Assembly (NCBI GenBank): GCA_004134985.1
Contig: REGQ01000042.1
Coordinates: forward strand, 1-40,593
Reading direction: 5' to 3'
From: Paenibacillaceae bacterium
Lineage (GTDB): Bacteria; Bacillota; Bacilli; Paenibacillales; Paenibacillaceae
Length of the DNA stretch: 40,593 nucleotides
The translations under genes and the position numbers were made by a program. The notes below the pieces were generated by a model that searched no databases, was not told the origin of the DNA, and saw only the letters and a list, made by a program, of their open reading frames with translations. Shown piece after piece: positions 29,660 through 39,257 of the stretch (its first letter is position 1; the number at the start of each line of letters is the position of its first letter).

Positions 29660-29725
29660 AAGTTTTGCGAAGCAAAACTTACTTCGTAAGCGTAATCTTA
29701 AGTTTTGCGAAGCAACTTCGTAAGT
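29660..29725. repeat. Dispersed palindromic repeat upstream of hisF
   Basis: AAGTTTTGC (29660-29668) pairs with GCAAAACTT (29672-29680). AAGTTTTGCGAAGCAA occurs at 29660-29675 and again at 29700-29715, each followed by ACTTCGTAAG (29681-29690 and 29715-29724). Bases 29673-29691 equal 15513-15531 in the gapA-pgk spacer. Confidence 0.8.
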
Positions 29726-29746
29726 ATAAAACTGTCATATAGGATG

Positions 29747-29925
29747 AATTGTTGTATTTCCTACAACTTTATCCAGGCGTATTTGACGATTCACTTGGAA
29801 TTGCTGCACATTATACAACAATTGTTAAGTGAAATGACGCTATCCAGATAAAATCTTGTAGTTTATGCAACAATTTCACCTTTTCCGCGGCCATGCTTCT
29901 GAATTGTTGTAAGAAATACAACATT
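29747..29925. repeat. Array of TTGTTGTA/TACAACAA palindromes, 51-52-bp period (locus 2)
   Basis: In the gene-free gap 29645-30047. Four palindromes with 5-base loops are centred at 29759, 29811, 29863 and 29914 (steps 52, 52, 51). Arms: AATTGTTGTA/TACAACTT; TTGCTGCA/TACAACAA; ATCTTGTA/TGCAACAA; AATTGTTGTA/TACAACATT. Loops differ (TTTCC, CATTA, GTTTA, AGAAA). Segments between are about 30 bp and only weakly alike. Same family as 4484-4675. No hisA remnant is seen in this gap. Confidence 0.85.
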
Positions 29926-30047
29926 TTTGTTCCCTTCACTTGCGAAATTCAATCGTTCAACTTATCTGGTTTCGTGAAGTAAAACGAGTTTATATCGCCG
30001 CAATAAAACCCACTGCTGCATCATCCGCTCAGAAATGAGACTGGTAG

Positions 30048-30656
30048 TTATCGGCTTACAGTCAGTCCCAGAAAACGGTCCAGCAATTGCATGCCCAGCT
30101 CGCCGCTTTTCTCCGGATGAAACTGCATGCCGTATACGTTGCCGCGTCCGACGACCGCCGTCACTTGCTGATAGTAATCGGTTGTCGCCAGCAAATCCTC
30201 AGCACGATCTGGCAGCACATGATACGAATGAACAAAATATACATGCGACTCCTCAAGCTCGGTGAACAACGGGCTTGGCTGATGGAATTGCAGTCGGTTC
30301 CAACCCATATGCGGGACTTTGTAATCCCCCTGAAAACGAACAACGCGCCCGGACAACAAGCTCAGCCCTTCATTGCGACCATGTTCCTCGCTGTAATCGA
30401 ACAACAATTGCATCCCCAGACAAATGCCAAGCAGCGGCTTGCCAGACTTCGCATAAAACTTCGTCACTTCATCGAGACCGGTGTTGCCCAAGTTGTGCAT
30501 CGCGTCTCCAAACGCCCCTACACCCGGCAAGATCGCTCCGTCTGCATTCAGTATCTCCTGTGTATCCGAGGTAACCAGCGCCTCGTAGCCGAGCCGCTCG
30601 ACCGCTTTGCTGACACTATGCAAGTTGCCCATGCCATAATCAATGATCGCAATCAT
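30048..30656 (-). CDS. hisH: Imidazole glycerol phosphate synthase, glutaminase subunit
   Basis: Class I glutamine amidotransferase giving ammonia to HisF. 202 residues; MIAIIDYGMGNLHSV start, oxyanion region PGVGAFGDAM (44-53), nucleophile Cys79 in LLGICLGMQLLF, and the QFHPEKS His/Glu pair near the end. Two bases separate it from hisB. hisA does not follow it. Confidence 0.97.
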   Translation of the reverse strand: MIAIIDYGMGNLHSVSKAVERLGYEALVTSDTQEILNADGAILPGVGAFGDAMHNLGNTGLDEVTKFYAKSGKPLLGICLGMQLLFDYSEEHGRNEGLSLLSGRVVRFQGDYKVPHMGWNRLQFHQPSPLFTELEESHVYFVHSYHVLPDRAEDLLATTDYYQQVTAVVGRGNVYGMQFHPEKSGELGMQLLDRFLGLTVSR

Positions 30657-30658
30657 GA

Positions 30659-31258
30659 CTAGAGTACCCCTTTCGTTGACGGGACTCCTTGTACCCGGGG
30701 ATCGATCGATGTCGCTTCATCAAGCGCACGTCCCAGCGCCTTGAAGATCGCTTCTATCATATGATGTGTATTAGAGCCATAGTGAACGATGACATGCAGG
30801 GTGATGCGCGCTTCCAGCGCCAGCTTCCATAGAAACTCATGCACCAGTTCAGTTGTAAAGCTTCCTACCTGTTGGGAAGGAAACTCTGCGCGGTATTCGA
30901 AATGCGGACGATTGCTGATGTCGATAACAACCTGGGCCAGCGCCTCATCCATCGGAACGAATACACTTGCATATCTGGTGATGCCTCGCTTGTCTCCCAA
31001 CGCTTCGCGCAGCGTCTGTCCAAGACAGATTCCAATATCCTCGACCGTGTGGTGGTCATCGATATCGATATCCCCGCGCGCTTCCAGCTCCAAATCGAAG
31101 TGGCCATGCTTGGTGAACAAATCGAGCATATGATTAAGAAACGGCACATCTGTTTCAATTTGCGTTTGACCGCTGCCATCGACTTGAAATGCCAGTTTGA
31201 TATCTGTCTCATTCGTCTTGCGTGCTACGGAGGCCGATCGACCGATGTTCTGTTCCAT
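30659..31258 (-). CDS. hisB: Imidazoleglycerol-phosphate dehydratase
   Basis: Mn-dependent dehydratase of histidine synthesis, monofunctional type (199 residues from ATG 31258). Metal motifs DDHHTVED and NTHHMIEA, substrate stretch VPFLNHMLDLFTKHG. The start lies one base after the hisD stop with AGAAGGG upstream; the longer frame to 31285 runs inside hisD and is not used. Confidence 0.97.
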   Translation of the reverse strand: MEQNIGRSASVARKTNETDIKLAFQVDGSGQTQIETDVPFLNHMLDLFTKHGHFDLELEARGDIDIDDHHTVEDIGICLGQTLREALGDKRGITRYASVFVPMDEALAQVVIDISNRPHFEYRAEFPSQQVGSFTTELVHEFLWKLALEARITLHVIVHYGSNTHHMIEAIFKALGRALDEATSIDPRVQGVPSTKGVL

Positions 31259-31259
31259 A

Positions 31260-32564
31260 CTAACCCTTCTCTCCCGATATTTCATTGCTATTGTTCAGCC
31301 GAACCTCAATTGCGCGGGCATGGCCTTCCAGCCCCTCGTGTCGGGCAAGCGTCATAATATGGCCGCCATCCCTGAACAATGCTTCCTTGCTGTAGTGAAT
31401 CAAACTTGATTTCTTCACGAAGTCATCCACGTTGACTGGCGATGAAAACCGGGCCGTTCCGTTCGTCGGCAGAATATGATTCGGACCAGCGAAGTAATCG
31501 CCTACCGGCTCCGAACTGTAATTGCCAAGGAAAATAGCGCCTGCGTTCTCAATTTTGCCAAGCCATTCGTACGGATCTCTAGTCATGATCTCCAGATGCT
31601 CAGGCGCCAGACGGTTAACAACCCGCACGCCCTCATCGAGCGACTCGGAGAGCAATATAGCCCCGTAGCTGTCGATGGATTGCCGCGCAATAGCTTCCCG
31701 CGGCAACTGCACCAATTGGCGCTCCACCTCGGCAGCGACCGCCTCGGCAAGTACGCGTGAAGGGGTAACCAAAATCGCTGAGGCCATCTCATCATGTTCT
31801 GCCTGGGACAACAGGTCGGCAGCCACATAGGAGGGTTCCGCGGTCTCATCCGCCAAAACTACAATCTCGCTAGGGCCTGCGATGCTATCGATATCAACAG
31901 CGCCGAATACGGCACGCTTGGCAAGCGCAACATAGATGTTGCCCGGACCGCAAATTTTGTCCACCGGGGGGATCGATGAAGTCCCGTAAGCGAGCGCTGC
32001 AATCGCCTGCGCCCCTCCGACACGATACATTTCCTTCACGCCCGCTTCCGCGGCAGCGACCAGAATGTACGGATCAATTCCCGCCTTGCCGCCGCTGGCA
32101 GGCGGCGTTACCATAACGATCTCGGGCACACCTGCAACCTGAGCAGGAATGACATTCATCAAGACGGAAGAAGGATACGCCGCTTTGCCGCCGGGCACAT
32201 AAACACCGACACGCTGCAGCGGACGAATGATCTGGCCAAGCGTTGTGCCGTCCGGCTGCAGATCCATCCACGAGTTGCGCTTCTGCTTCTCATGGAACAA
32301 ACGGATATTGACAGCCGCCTGCCGAATCGCGGCCAGGAAATCATCCTCGACCCGCTCATAGGCTGCCTCGATCTCCTCCTGCGTCACCCGCAGCGTTTCC
32401 GCAGTCAATTTCACACCGTCATGGCGTTCCGTGTATGCAAGCAGCGCTTTATCGCCTTCCGTACGTACCGCATGGACGATTTCCTTGACCGTTTCGTTTT
32501 GCTCTGTTGTCCCGTACTCTACTTCCCGGTCCAAACTAAACTGCTCTACCGGTATAATTCGCAC
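31260..32564 (-). CDS. hisD: Histidinol dehydrogenase
   Basis: Zn enzyme oxidising histidinol to histidine in two NAD steps. 434 residues. [12 protein letters not shown], the signature region [36 protein letters not shown] and [18 protein letters not shown] are visible. GTG at 32564 has AAGGAGTGA upstream. Confidence 0.97.
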   Translation of the reverse strand: MRIIPVEQFSLDREVEYGTTEQNETVKEIVHAVRTEGDKALLAYTERHDGVKLTAETLRVTQEEIEAAYERVEDDFLAAIRQAAVNIRLFHEKQKRNSWMDLQPDGTTLGQIIRPLQRVGVYVPGGKAAYPSSVLMNVIPAQVAGVPEIVMVTPPASGGKAGIDPYILVAAAEAGVKEMYRVGGAQAIAALAYGTSSIPPVDKICGPGNIYVALAKRAVFGAVDIDSIAGPSEIVVLADETAEPSYVAADLLSQAEHDEMASAILVTPSRVLAEAVAAEVERQLVQLPREAIARQSIDSYGAILLSESLDEGVRVVNRLAPEHLEIMTRDPYEWLGKIENAGAIFLGNYSSEPVGDYFAGPNHILPTNGTARFSSPVNVDDFVKKSSLIHYSKEALFRDGGHIMTLARHEGLEGHARAIEVRLNNSNEISGEKG

Positions 32565-32590
32565 AACCCACTCACTCCTTTCGCCCAGTG

Positions 32591-33235
32591 TTACTTCACC
32601 GCTGCAATCGTTGTTTGCAGCCGGTCACACAAGCTTTGAATTTCGTCGTTCTTCATCCGGTAACTCACCCGATTAGCGATCAGACGGCTTGTAATGCCGA
32701 AGATGGTTTCCATCTCCGTCAGGCCGTTTTCCCGCAGTGTCTGGCCCGTTTCCACCATATCGACAATTCGGTCAGCAAGACCAATCAATGGCGCAAGCTC
32801 GATCGAACCATTCAGCTTGATCACTTCTACTTGCTGTCCCAGCTCGCGGAAATATTGGGATGCGACATTCGGATATTTGGTCGCAACGCGCGGATGCATC
32901 ACCGGCTGCCAATCCGGCAGGCCAATGACTGACATCCGGCATCTGGCAATGCCAAGATCAAGCAGCTCATACACATCTTTGCGCTCCTCCATCAACACAT
33001 CCTTGCCGACAATGCCAATATCCGCTACGCCATACTCCACATATGTCGGCACATCGACCGGCTTCGCCATTATAAACTCCATACGCGCCTCCGGCAGATC
33101 GATAATCAGCTTGCGCGTATCGTCAAAGTCTACCGGTATCGGCAACCCTGCCTCCCGAAACAGCTTGGAGGCTTGCTTGTAGATTCGTCCCTTAGGCATC
33201 GCAACTTTTAATGTATCACCACGTCTGTCTGTCAT
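32591..33235 (-). CDS. hisG: ATP phosphoribosyltransferase, short form
   Basis: First step of histidine synthesis, joining PRPP and ATP. 214 residues, the short HisG type without the C-terminal regulatory domain, which needs HisZ as partner; hisZ lies directly upstream. Motifs: [25 protein letters not shown], and the PRPP site [12 protein letters not shown]. Overlaps the hisZ stop by four bases. Confidence 0.97.
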   Translation of the reverse strand: MTDRRGDTLKVAMPKGRIYKQASKLFREAGLPIPVDFDDTRKLIIDLPEARMEFIMAKPVDVPTYVEYGVADIGIVGKDVLMEERKDVYELLDLGIARCRMSVIGLPDWQPVMHPRVATKYPNVASQYFRELGQQVEVIKLNGSIELAPLIGLADRIVDMVETGQTLRENGLTEMETIFGITSRLIANRVSYRMKNDEIQSLCDRLQTTIAAVK

Positions 33236-34458
33236 TGCGCAGCCCCTCCTTCGCGAACATCGGACCTAAACGGCATAACCCTCGCATACCGGACGCCCTT
33301 ATGCATGACAGCCAAGTCAATGCTTGCTGCGTCCATCGGCCATTCAAGCCAATTGTCAACCTTCTCTGTAATGACAATGTGCCCCGCTCCCCGAAGCTCG
33401 CGCGCCTCTGCCAGCGCTTTATCTCTGCCTGCCGCATCATAACCGATCAGCACACGATTGGCATCGCCTGACTCATCATTACCCACCAGTTCGAGGATGC
33501 GCGTTGTCTTCAATGAAAAGCCGGTCGCCGGCGCAGGACGGCCAAATTGCCCAAGCAAATTGTCATATCTGCCGCCGCTTACGACGGGAAATCCAAGATC
33601 TGCAGCATAACCTTCAAACGTCATGCCCGTATAATAGGAGAAATCTCCAATCATCGTCAAATCGATGAGTACCTGATCACACACATCGTAGCTTTGCAGC
33701 ACTTCCCATACTTCGCATAAATGACGGATAGATGCTTGCACCGTCTCATTCTTGCTTAACTGGAGCGCCTGTTCACACACTTCCTGGCCGCCTCGCAGAC
33801 GCAAGATGCTCTCCAGCTCTTGCTTCACCGACTCATCCAGCTCCAGCTTATGCAGCCGTTCACGGTATCCGACGTAATCGCGTCCCAATAGGCATGCCTT
33901 CAATTCCGCTTGAACTTCCTGACGGCCTGGCAGTGATTCTTCGAATAGGCCGTTAAGGAAGCCGACATGGCCAATAGCGAGCTTGAACCGGTTTACGCCT
34001 GCCGCTTTCAACGAAGCGATGGCAAGCGCCACAACTTCAGCGTCAGCATCCGCAGAAGCATCGCCGACCAGCTCTACCCCGGTTTGAAAAAACTCAGCCT
34101 CGCGCCCGGCTTCCTCTTCAATCGCCCGGAATACGTTGGCATGATAAGACAACCGCAGCGGGAAAGCAGTTTCCTTCAACAAAGAAGCTACTACTCGCGC
34201 AATCGGTGTTGTCATATCTGCACGGAGCAGCAATGTCGTTCCGCGATTGTTAAGCAGCTTGAACAGTTTCTGATCCGAAGTGGCGCTGGCTACGCCCACT
34301 GTATCGTAATATTCCATCGTTGGCGTAATAATTTGTCCGTATCCCCAACGCTGCATGCACTTCAGCACATCGTGCTCGATCTGCCGCAATTTTGAGACCG
34401 CGTTGGGCAAATAATCTTTCACACCTATCGGTTTTTCAAATACTTTTGGTTTTGACAA
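33232..34458 (-). CDS. hisZ: ATP phosphoribosyltransferase regulatory subunit
   Basis: HisRS-like paralogue that completes short-form HisG and gives histidine feedback control. 408 residues with class II synthetase-like motifs ([47 protein letters not shown]) but no anticodon-binding domain of a true HisRS. TTG at 34458 follows GGTGAG. First gene of the operon. The ~90-bp leader has an AT-rich inverted repeat (TAATAC/GTATTA) and no visible T-box. Confidence 0.95.
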   Translation of the reverse strand: MSKPKVFEKPIGVKDYLPNAVSKLRQIEHDVLKCMQRWGYGQIITPTMEYYDTVGVASATSDQKLFKLLNNRGTTLLLRADMTTPIARVVASLLKETAFPLRLSYHANVFRAIEEEAGREAEFFQTGVELVGDASADADAEVVALAIASLKAAGVNRFKLAIGHVGFLNGLFEESLPGRQEVQAELKACLLGRDYVGYRERLHKLELDESVKQELESILRLRGGQEVCEQALQLSKNETVQASIRHLCEVWEVLQSYDVCDQVLIDLTMIGDFSYYTGMTFEGYAADLGFPVVSGGRYDNLLGQFGRPAPATGFSLKTTRILELVGNDESGDANRVLIGYDAAGRDKALAEARELRGAGHIVITEKVDNWLEWPMDAASIDLAVMHKGVRYARVMPFRSDVREGGAAQ

Positions 34459-34556
34459 TTCTGCTCACCCACTAATACTTTAATGTATTAAAGCTATACC
34501 TCGCTACCATGTTACCTTATTAGCAAAAGAAAGAGTTTAGACGTAATATTATCACG

Positions 34557-34580
34557 AAAACGCCTTGTTCGTCAAGGCGT
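34557..34580 (-). terminator. Terminator of the hprK operon
   Basis: ACGCCTTG (34560-34567) pairs with CAAGGCGT (34573-34580), five-base loop, T run on the minus strand. The stem overlaps the last codons and stop of the acetyltransferase gene. Confidence 0.8.
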
Positions 34581-35072
34581 CTCGTGGTCTTTGCCGGGTC
34601 GCAGCTCCCGCAGCGGATTGCCTCCGACAAACTGGCCAGGAGCGACATCCTTATGGACAACTGACCCTGCAGCAACGACCGCCCGATCCCCAATGACCAC
34701 GCCTGGCAGGATGGTCGTATTGGCGCCGATGAGCACGTTGCTGCCGATAATTACCCCCCCAAGCCGATACTCATCGATCAAGTATTCGTGGGCCAGTATC
34801 GTCGTATTGTAGCCAATAATCGTGTTGTCGCCGATCTCTATTTTTTCAGGAAAAAATACGTCCACCATCACCATCAGCGCAAACGCCGTATGCTTGCCCA
34901 CCTTCATTCCGAGCACTCTTCTGTAGATGGCGTTTTTGATCGGGAGGATGGGGCAATAGCGAGCTAACTGGATGAACACAAAATTGCGAACGCCTTTCCA
35001 TGGACTGACAGTCCGGTAAACTTGCCACAATGCATTGGGTCCTTCCGTTTTGTATCGCTGTACATTCCTCAA
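34572..35072 (-). CDS. Hexapeptide-repeat acyltransferase (YvoF-like)
   Basis: Left-handed beta-helix transferase: repeats such as IEIGDNTIIGYNTTI, GVIIGSNVLIGANTTILPGVVIGDRAVVAAGSVV. 166 residues with a basic N-terminus (RTVSPWKGVRN) that may lie against the membrane. Its position after ppaX matches yvoF of the B. subtilis hprK-lgt-ppaX-yvoF operon. Acetyl transfer is inferred; substrate unknown. It overlaps ppaX by four bases. Confidence 0.9.
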   Translation of the reverse strand: MRNVQRYKTEGPNALWQVYRTVSPWKGVRNFVFIQLARYCPILPIKNAIYRRVLGMKVGKHTAFALMVMVDVFFPEKIEIGDNTIIGYNTTILAHEYLIDEYRLGGVIIGSNVLIGANTTILPGVVIGDRAVVAAGSVVHKDVAPGQFVGGNPLRELRPGKDHETP

Positions 35073-35731
35073 GCGTGCTTCGCTCCAATCCTAACGATGT
35101 CGAACAAATCGCGCATATCATGCAATATGTGCCGGGCGCCGCTCTCTCTAAGCAATTGTTCCCCTTTGAGCGACCAGGATACACCAACAGGGATAGCCCC
35201 TGCCGCTGCAGCAGATTCAATATCAACCACACTGTCTCCCACCATCAAGGTTTGCTCAGGCAGCGCGCCTAGTTGACGCATCGCCTTAACAACCGGCTCA
35301 GGATGAGGTTTGGCATGGGTAACATCGTCAATCGTGACTATGGTCTTAACATACTGATCCAGACCCGTCAGCTTTAAACCCCGGTCTGTCGTCAAACGCA
35401 TTTTAGTCGTTACCACACCGAGATCAAACCCTGCTTGATCCAGTTGTTCCATCACTTCTCTGACACCTGGGAACGGCCGCACCAATTCATCATGCAGTTT
35501 CAGGTTGAAGGCGCGATAGCCGTCGACCAGCTTCGTTACATCGTCCTGTCCCGAGAACAGGCGCAGTTGGGAAACAAGCGGCTGCCCCATGCTTGGAATA
35601 ATATGCTCAGGACCGAAGTCGTCTGCAACGATTCCCTTCAAACAGTGCTGGAACGAACGAATAATCAATTCGTTCGTATCCAGGATGGTTCCGTCCAAAT
35701 CGAACAGAACCGTCGTTATTTTATTCGTCAT
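35069..35731 (-). CDS. ppaX: Pyrophosphatase PpaX
   Basis: HAD-family hydrolase of inorganic pyrophosphate, known to recycle pyrophosphate released by HPrK when it dephosphorylates Ser-P HPr/Crh. From ATG 35731, 220 residues: FDLDGTILDT with Asp11 and Asp13, the cap domain, TTKMR, KPHPEPV and GDSVVDIESA. The start has AAGGAG seven bases upstream and overlaps the lgt end by 11 bases. The frame up to 35785 is a shadow inside lgt. Confidence 0.95.
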   Translation of the reverse strand: MTNKITTVLFDLDGTILDTNELIIRSFQHCLKGIVADDFGPEHIIPSMGQPLVSQLRLFSGQDDVTKLVDGYRAFNLKLHDELVRPFPGVREVMEQLDQAGFDLGVVTTKMRLTTDRGLKLTGLDQYVKTIVTIDDVTHAKPHPEPVVKAMRQLGALPEQTLMVGDSVVDIESAAAAGAIPVGVSWSLKGEQLLRESGARHILHDMRDLFDIVRIGAKHA

Positions 35732-36830
35732 CCTTCTTCTCCTTCTTGACTTGCCCCGCCTTATCCGAATCGGCAACAGCTTCAATCGCTGCTACGGTTT
35801 CCGACTTCTCCACCGTCACGATTGGCTTCTCGCGATGCTTGGACGCAGCTGGCTTCGCTGCCGAATCTTCGCTTAATACCGCCTCCGCCGTCTTATCTAC
35901 TCTGCTGTTCACAATCGGATCGCTGTAGCGCTCAGAAGCGGCTCCTGTTACCCGACGAATGACGATAATCAAGATACCGGCCAAAATAAGCAGCAGTGCG
36001 ACCACTTGAGATATGCGCACATTGCCATAGTTCGGATCAAGATATCCGCTGTCAAAAGTAACCGTCATCGGTGCCCATAATGCCGATATGATGGATGCCA
36101 GCCAATCCGGTCCCTGGAAGGCCAGGCTGTCTGTCCGCACTCCTTCAATGAAGAAACGGCCAATAGAATACCAGATAAAGTAACTCATCAAGAGTTCTCC
36201 CGCGCGCAGGAACGACTGACGCCGCAAAATAAACAGCAAAATCAAGCCAACAAAGCTCCATAACGACTCATACAAAAATGCTGGATGATGATAAGCTCCC
36301 TCACCCGCTTGGTTTACAACCCACATTTGGTCGACGATCCAGCCGGGAAGATGCAACGATTCACGTAAAAAAGACTCTGAGGTCTCTCCTCCGTATGCTT
36401 CCTGATTAATAAAATTACCCCAGCGGCCAATCATTTGACCGACAATCAGCCCGGGTGCGCAAATATCAGCAATTCGCCAGAAGTTATAGCCTTTTCTCTT
36501 AAAATATATAATTCCGCACAGAATGGCGCCAATTAATGCGCCGTAAATCGCGATGCCGCCATTCCATATTTTAAATATATCCACCCAGTTATCCCGATAC
36601 TCATCCCATTTGAATGCTACATAATAAATACGCGCTCCGATAATTGCAGATGGCACGCCCAGCAGCAGCAAATCCATAAAGAAGTCCGGCGATAGGCCGA
36701 ACCGTTTCCCTTCCTGCACGGCAAGAAGTAGACCAATCAGCGCAGCACTTCCCAGAATAACCCCATACCAATGTACCGGAATTGGCCCGAGCTGAAAGGC
36801 AATTGGATTGATTTTCAGTAAAGTCATCAA
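35721..36830 (-). CDS. lgt: Prolipoprotein diacylglyceryl transferase
   Basis: Membrane enzyme adding diacylglyceryl to the lipobox Cys of prolipoproteins. 369 residues, several membrane helices; WYGVILGSAALIG, GGIAIYGALIGA, the signature GRWGNFINQEAYGG, HPAFLYESLW and EGVRTDSL. After the last helix (about 277-291) there is a charged, flexible tail of about 75 residues rich in Glu, Lys and Ala, longer than in most homologues. Twelve bases after hprK. Confidence 0.97.
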   Translation of the reverse strand: MMTLLKINPIAFQLGPIPVHWYGVILGSAALIGLLLAVQEGKRFGLSPDFFMDLLLLGVPSAIIGARIYYVAFKWDEYRDNWVDIFKIWNGGIAIYGALIGAILCGIIYFKRKGYNFWRIADICAPGLIVGQMIGRWGNFINQEAYGGETSESFLRESLHLPGWIVDQMWVVNQAGEGAYHHPAFLYESLWSFVGLILLFILRRQSFLRAGELLMSYFIWYSIGRFFIEGVRTDSLAFQGPDWLASIISALWAPMTVTFDSGYLDPNYGNVRISQVVALLLILAGILIIVIRRVTGAASERYSDPIVNSRVDKTAEAVLSEDSAAKPAASKHREKPIVTVEKSETVAAIEAVADSDKAGQVKKEKKDDE

Positions 36831-36842
36831 TTACTAGCCCCT

Positions 36843-37781
36843 TTATTCATAATCGTCAATATCGTCAGCGATCGTCTCGGTGAGCTTATTCGTAAATTGA
36901 AGCGCCGCATTATACCCCATACGTTTCAAACGGTAATTCATTGCCGCCACTTCAATAATGACCGCCAGGTTACGCCCAGGACGAACCGGAACCGTCACCA
37001 GCGGGACTTCCGTATCAATGATCTTCGTCGTTTCTTCGTCCAGCCCCAGCCGATCGTATTGTTTCTCTGGCTGCCAGTTTTCCAGTTTAATGACCAGACT
37101 GATGCGTTTGCTTGTACGAACCGCGCCCGCGCCAAATAAGGTCATCACATTAATAATGCCCAGACCGCGAATTTCCAGCAGATGCTTGATTAAGTCCGGC
37201 GCAGTACCGTGCAGCTGCCCGTCTGACATTTGCCTGATTTCTACCGCATCATCCGCGACAAGGCGATGACTGCGCTTGACAAGTTCCAGAGCGGTTTCAC
37301 TTTTGCCGATCCCGCTGCTTCCCGTCAGCAAAATGCCAATGCCATAAATGTCCACCAGCACACCATGGATAGTCGCCGTCGGCGCCAGCTTCTTTTCCAG
37401 AAAGTTTGTAATCCGGCTGATCAAGTTCGTCGTAGCAATCGTACTTCTAAGCAAAGGCAGTTGTTTCAAATTCGATTGATCAATGAGCTCTTGTGGCGGC
37501 TCCTGTCCCCGCGTAACGATGATGCACGGCGACTGGTCATCACACAGCCGGCTCATTCGTTCTGTTCTCTCCTCAGTTGCCAACGTCTCCAGAAAAGCTA
37601 ATTCGGTGCGGCCAAGAATTTGAATCCGTTCCGCAGGGTGGTAATGAAAATATCCGGCTACTTCCAAGCCAGGTCGATATAAATCATCAACAGTAATGCC
37701 TCGCTTAAGCCCGTCTTCTCCTCCCAGGATTTCCAACTGAAATTGCTGGACGAGTTCGGATACTTTAACTTTCTTGGGCAT
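36843..37781 (-). CDS. hprK: HPr kinase/phosphorylase
   Basis: Bifunctional sensor that phosphorylates Ser46 of HPr/Crh with ATP or pyrophosphate and removes it with phosphate. 312 residues. P-loop GSSGIGKS (154-161), His139 in the upstream active-site strand, VADDAVEI, and the family signature [14 protein letters not shown] at 37781 has GAGGAGG. First gene of the hprK-lgt-ppaX-acyltransferase operon; its substrate Crh is encoded at 19682-19951. Confidence 0.98.
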   Translation of the reverse strand: MPKKVKVSELVQQFQLEILGGEDGLKRGITVDDLYRPGLEVAGYFHYHPAERIQILGRTELAFLETLATEERTERMSRLCDDQSPCIIVTRGQEPPQELIDQSNLKQLPLLRSTIATTNLISRITNFLEKKLAPTATIHGVLVDIYGIGILLTGSSGIGKSETALELVKRSHRLVADDAVEIRQMSDGQLHGTAPDLIKHLLEIRGLGIINVMTLFGAGAVRTSKRISLVIKLENWQPEKQYDRLGLDEETTKIIDTEVPLVTVPVRPGRNLAVIIEVAAMNYRLKRMGYNAALQFTNKLTETIADDIDDYE

Positions 37782-37840
37782 TGCATTGCCTCCTCACGCC
37801 CATGCAACATGCTGCCGGGTACGATTAATCTGTAGACTCC

Positions 37841-37869
37841 AATGTAACCATCGTAAATGAAAAAGACAA
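37841..37869 (-). promoter_or_regulatory. Promoter of the hprK operon
   Basis: TTGTCT (37869-37864), 17-base spacer and TACATT (37846-37841) on the minus strand, 60 bp upstream of hprK. Confidence 0.5.
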
Positions 37870-37997
37870 CGAAATCAACGTTTAACCTTCTACAACCGCA
37901 AACCCTTCTCATAATCATTGCCAATTCGCGCCTAAGGCCCGTAAGCATACAGGTAATTTCAACCATTGTTCCCATAGCTGTTCTATCTCATACAACG

Positions 37998-38024
37998 CAA
38001 AAAACCGCCCGAACCCGGGCGGTT
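37998..38024 (-). terminator. Terminator of the ugpC/msmX-type gene
   Basis: AACCGCCCG (38003-38011) with CGGGCGGTT (38016-38024), four-base loop, six T on the minus strand. Confidence 0.9.
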
Positions 38025-38046
38025 AGCAATTAGGTTAAATTAATAA

Positions 38047-39168
38047 TTAGTCTTCAAAAACACTCAGTTCGGTTGCAACATCAAACATGTGGATTTTGTT
38101 CATGTCGATGGCAAGCTTAACCGTTTGCGATTCTTTAACGGAGCTGCGGCCGTCTACACGGGCAATAACTGTGTCACTGCCAATACCGTTCAGGTAGAGA
38201 TATTTCTCGTGACCAAGGTTCTCAGCAACCTCAACGTGAGCGGTAACAACACTGTTAGGTGAAGCTTCCAGGAATACAGGCTCATCGTGGAAATCCTCTG
38301 GACGGACGCCGACGATTACTTCTTTGCCAACATAGCCTTTGTCACGAACAAATTTAGCTCTGCCTTCAGACAAAGCAACATCGATACCAGTTGTTTTGAA
38401 CTTGATGCTGCCGCCTTGATCGGACAAGGTTCCTTTAATGAAGTTCATGGAAGGCGCACCGATAAAACCTGCAACGAACATATTAACCGGGTGGTTATAA
38501 AGTTCTTCAGGTGTAGCAGCTTGTTGAATGTATCCGTCTTTCATAACAACGATACGGTCACCCATCGTCATAGCCTCGATCTGGTCATGCGTTACGTAGA
38601 TAACGGTTGTTTCCAGACGCTTGGCAAGCTTACTGATTTCAGCACGCATTTGACCACGAAGTTTCGCATCCAAGTTGGAAAGCGGCTCATCCATAAGGAA
38701 TACTTGCGGTTCACGAACGATCGCACGTCCCAAGGCAACCCGTTGGCGCTGACCACCGGACAAAGCTTTTGGTTTACGATCCAGCAAGTGTTCAATATCA
38801 AGAATTTTAGCGGCTTCACGAACACGCTTGTCGATATCCGCCTTTTTGAATTTACGAAGTTTCAAACCGAATGCCATATTCTGATACACGTTCATATGCG
38901 GGTACAAAGCGTAGGATTGGAAAACCATCGCGATATCGCGGTCTTTAGGTGCTACGTCATTAACCAGACGCTCGCCAATGAACAGTTTTCCTTCCGAAAT
39001 TTCTTCCAGGCCGGCAATCATCCGCAGTGTTGTTGATTTTCCACAACCCGAAGGTCCTACAAGTACAAGAAACTCCTTGTCCTTGATATCGAGATTGAAG
39101 TCAATTACCGTTGCATTATCGGAACCGGGATATTTTTTGTATACATGCTCTAAACGTACGCCTGCCAT
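38047..39168 (-). CDS. ugpC: Sugar ABC transporter ATP-binding protein (UgpC/MsmX type)
   Basis: Energises carbohydrate importers; MsmX of B. subtilis serves several permeases. Walker [10 protein letters not shown] (38-46), Q-loop FQSYALYP, signature LSGGQ (136-140), Walker B VFLMDEP (156-162), switch His in YVTHDQ, and a C-terminal OB/TOBE-like regulatory part ([14 protein letters not shown]). 373 residues from ATG 39168, eight bases after AGGGGG. No permease or binding protein genes nearby, consistent with a shared ATPase. Confidence 0.95.
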   Translation of the reverse strand: MAGVRLEHVYKKYPGSDNATVIDFNLDIKDKEFLVLVGPSGCGKSTTLRMIAGLEEISEGKLFIGERLVNDVAPKDRDIAMVFQSYALYPHMNVYQNMAFGLKLRKFKKADIDKRVREAAKILDIEHLLDRKPKALSGGQRQRVALGRAIVREPQVFLMDEPLSNLDAKLRGQMRAEISKLAKRLETTVIYVTHDQIEAMTMGDRIVVMKDGYIQQAATPEELYNHPVNMFVAGFIGAPSMNFIKGTLSDQGGSIKFKTTGIDVALSEGRAKFVRDKGYVGKEVIVGVRPEDFHDEPVFLEASPNSVVTAHVEVAENLGHEKYLYLNGIGSDTVIARVDGRSSVKESQTVKLAIDMNKIHMFDVATELSVFED

Positions 39169-39257
39169 TTGCATTTCCCCCTAAACAATTGGTTTCGTTA
39201 TATCCTTATCTTATCGCACCCATCCGCGTCTGACTATGCACATACTTTACAAAAATA

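Noticed and set aside
29747-29925. CRISPR-like look of repeats with ~30-bp spacers
   Set aside because: The repeats are degenerate palindromes with varying loops, units are few, spacers are weakly alike, and there are no cas genes nearby.
34459-34556. T-box or histidine attenuator upstream of hisZ
   Set aside because: The leader is only about 90 bases, with no T-box sequence, no specifier hairpin and no His-rich leader peptide.
37658-37975. 105-codon minus-strand frame over the hprK start
   Set aside because: Out of frame with hprK, covers its promoter and ribosome site, no recognisable product.
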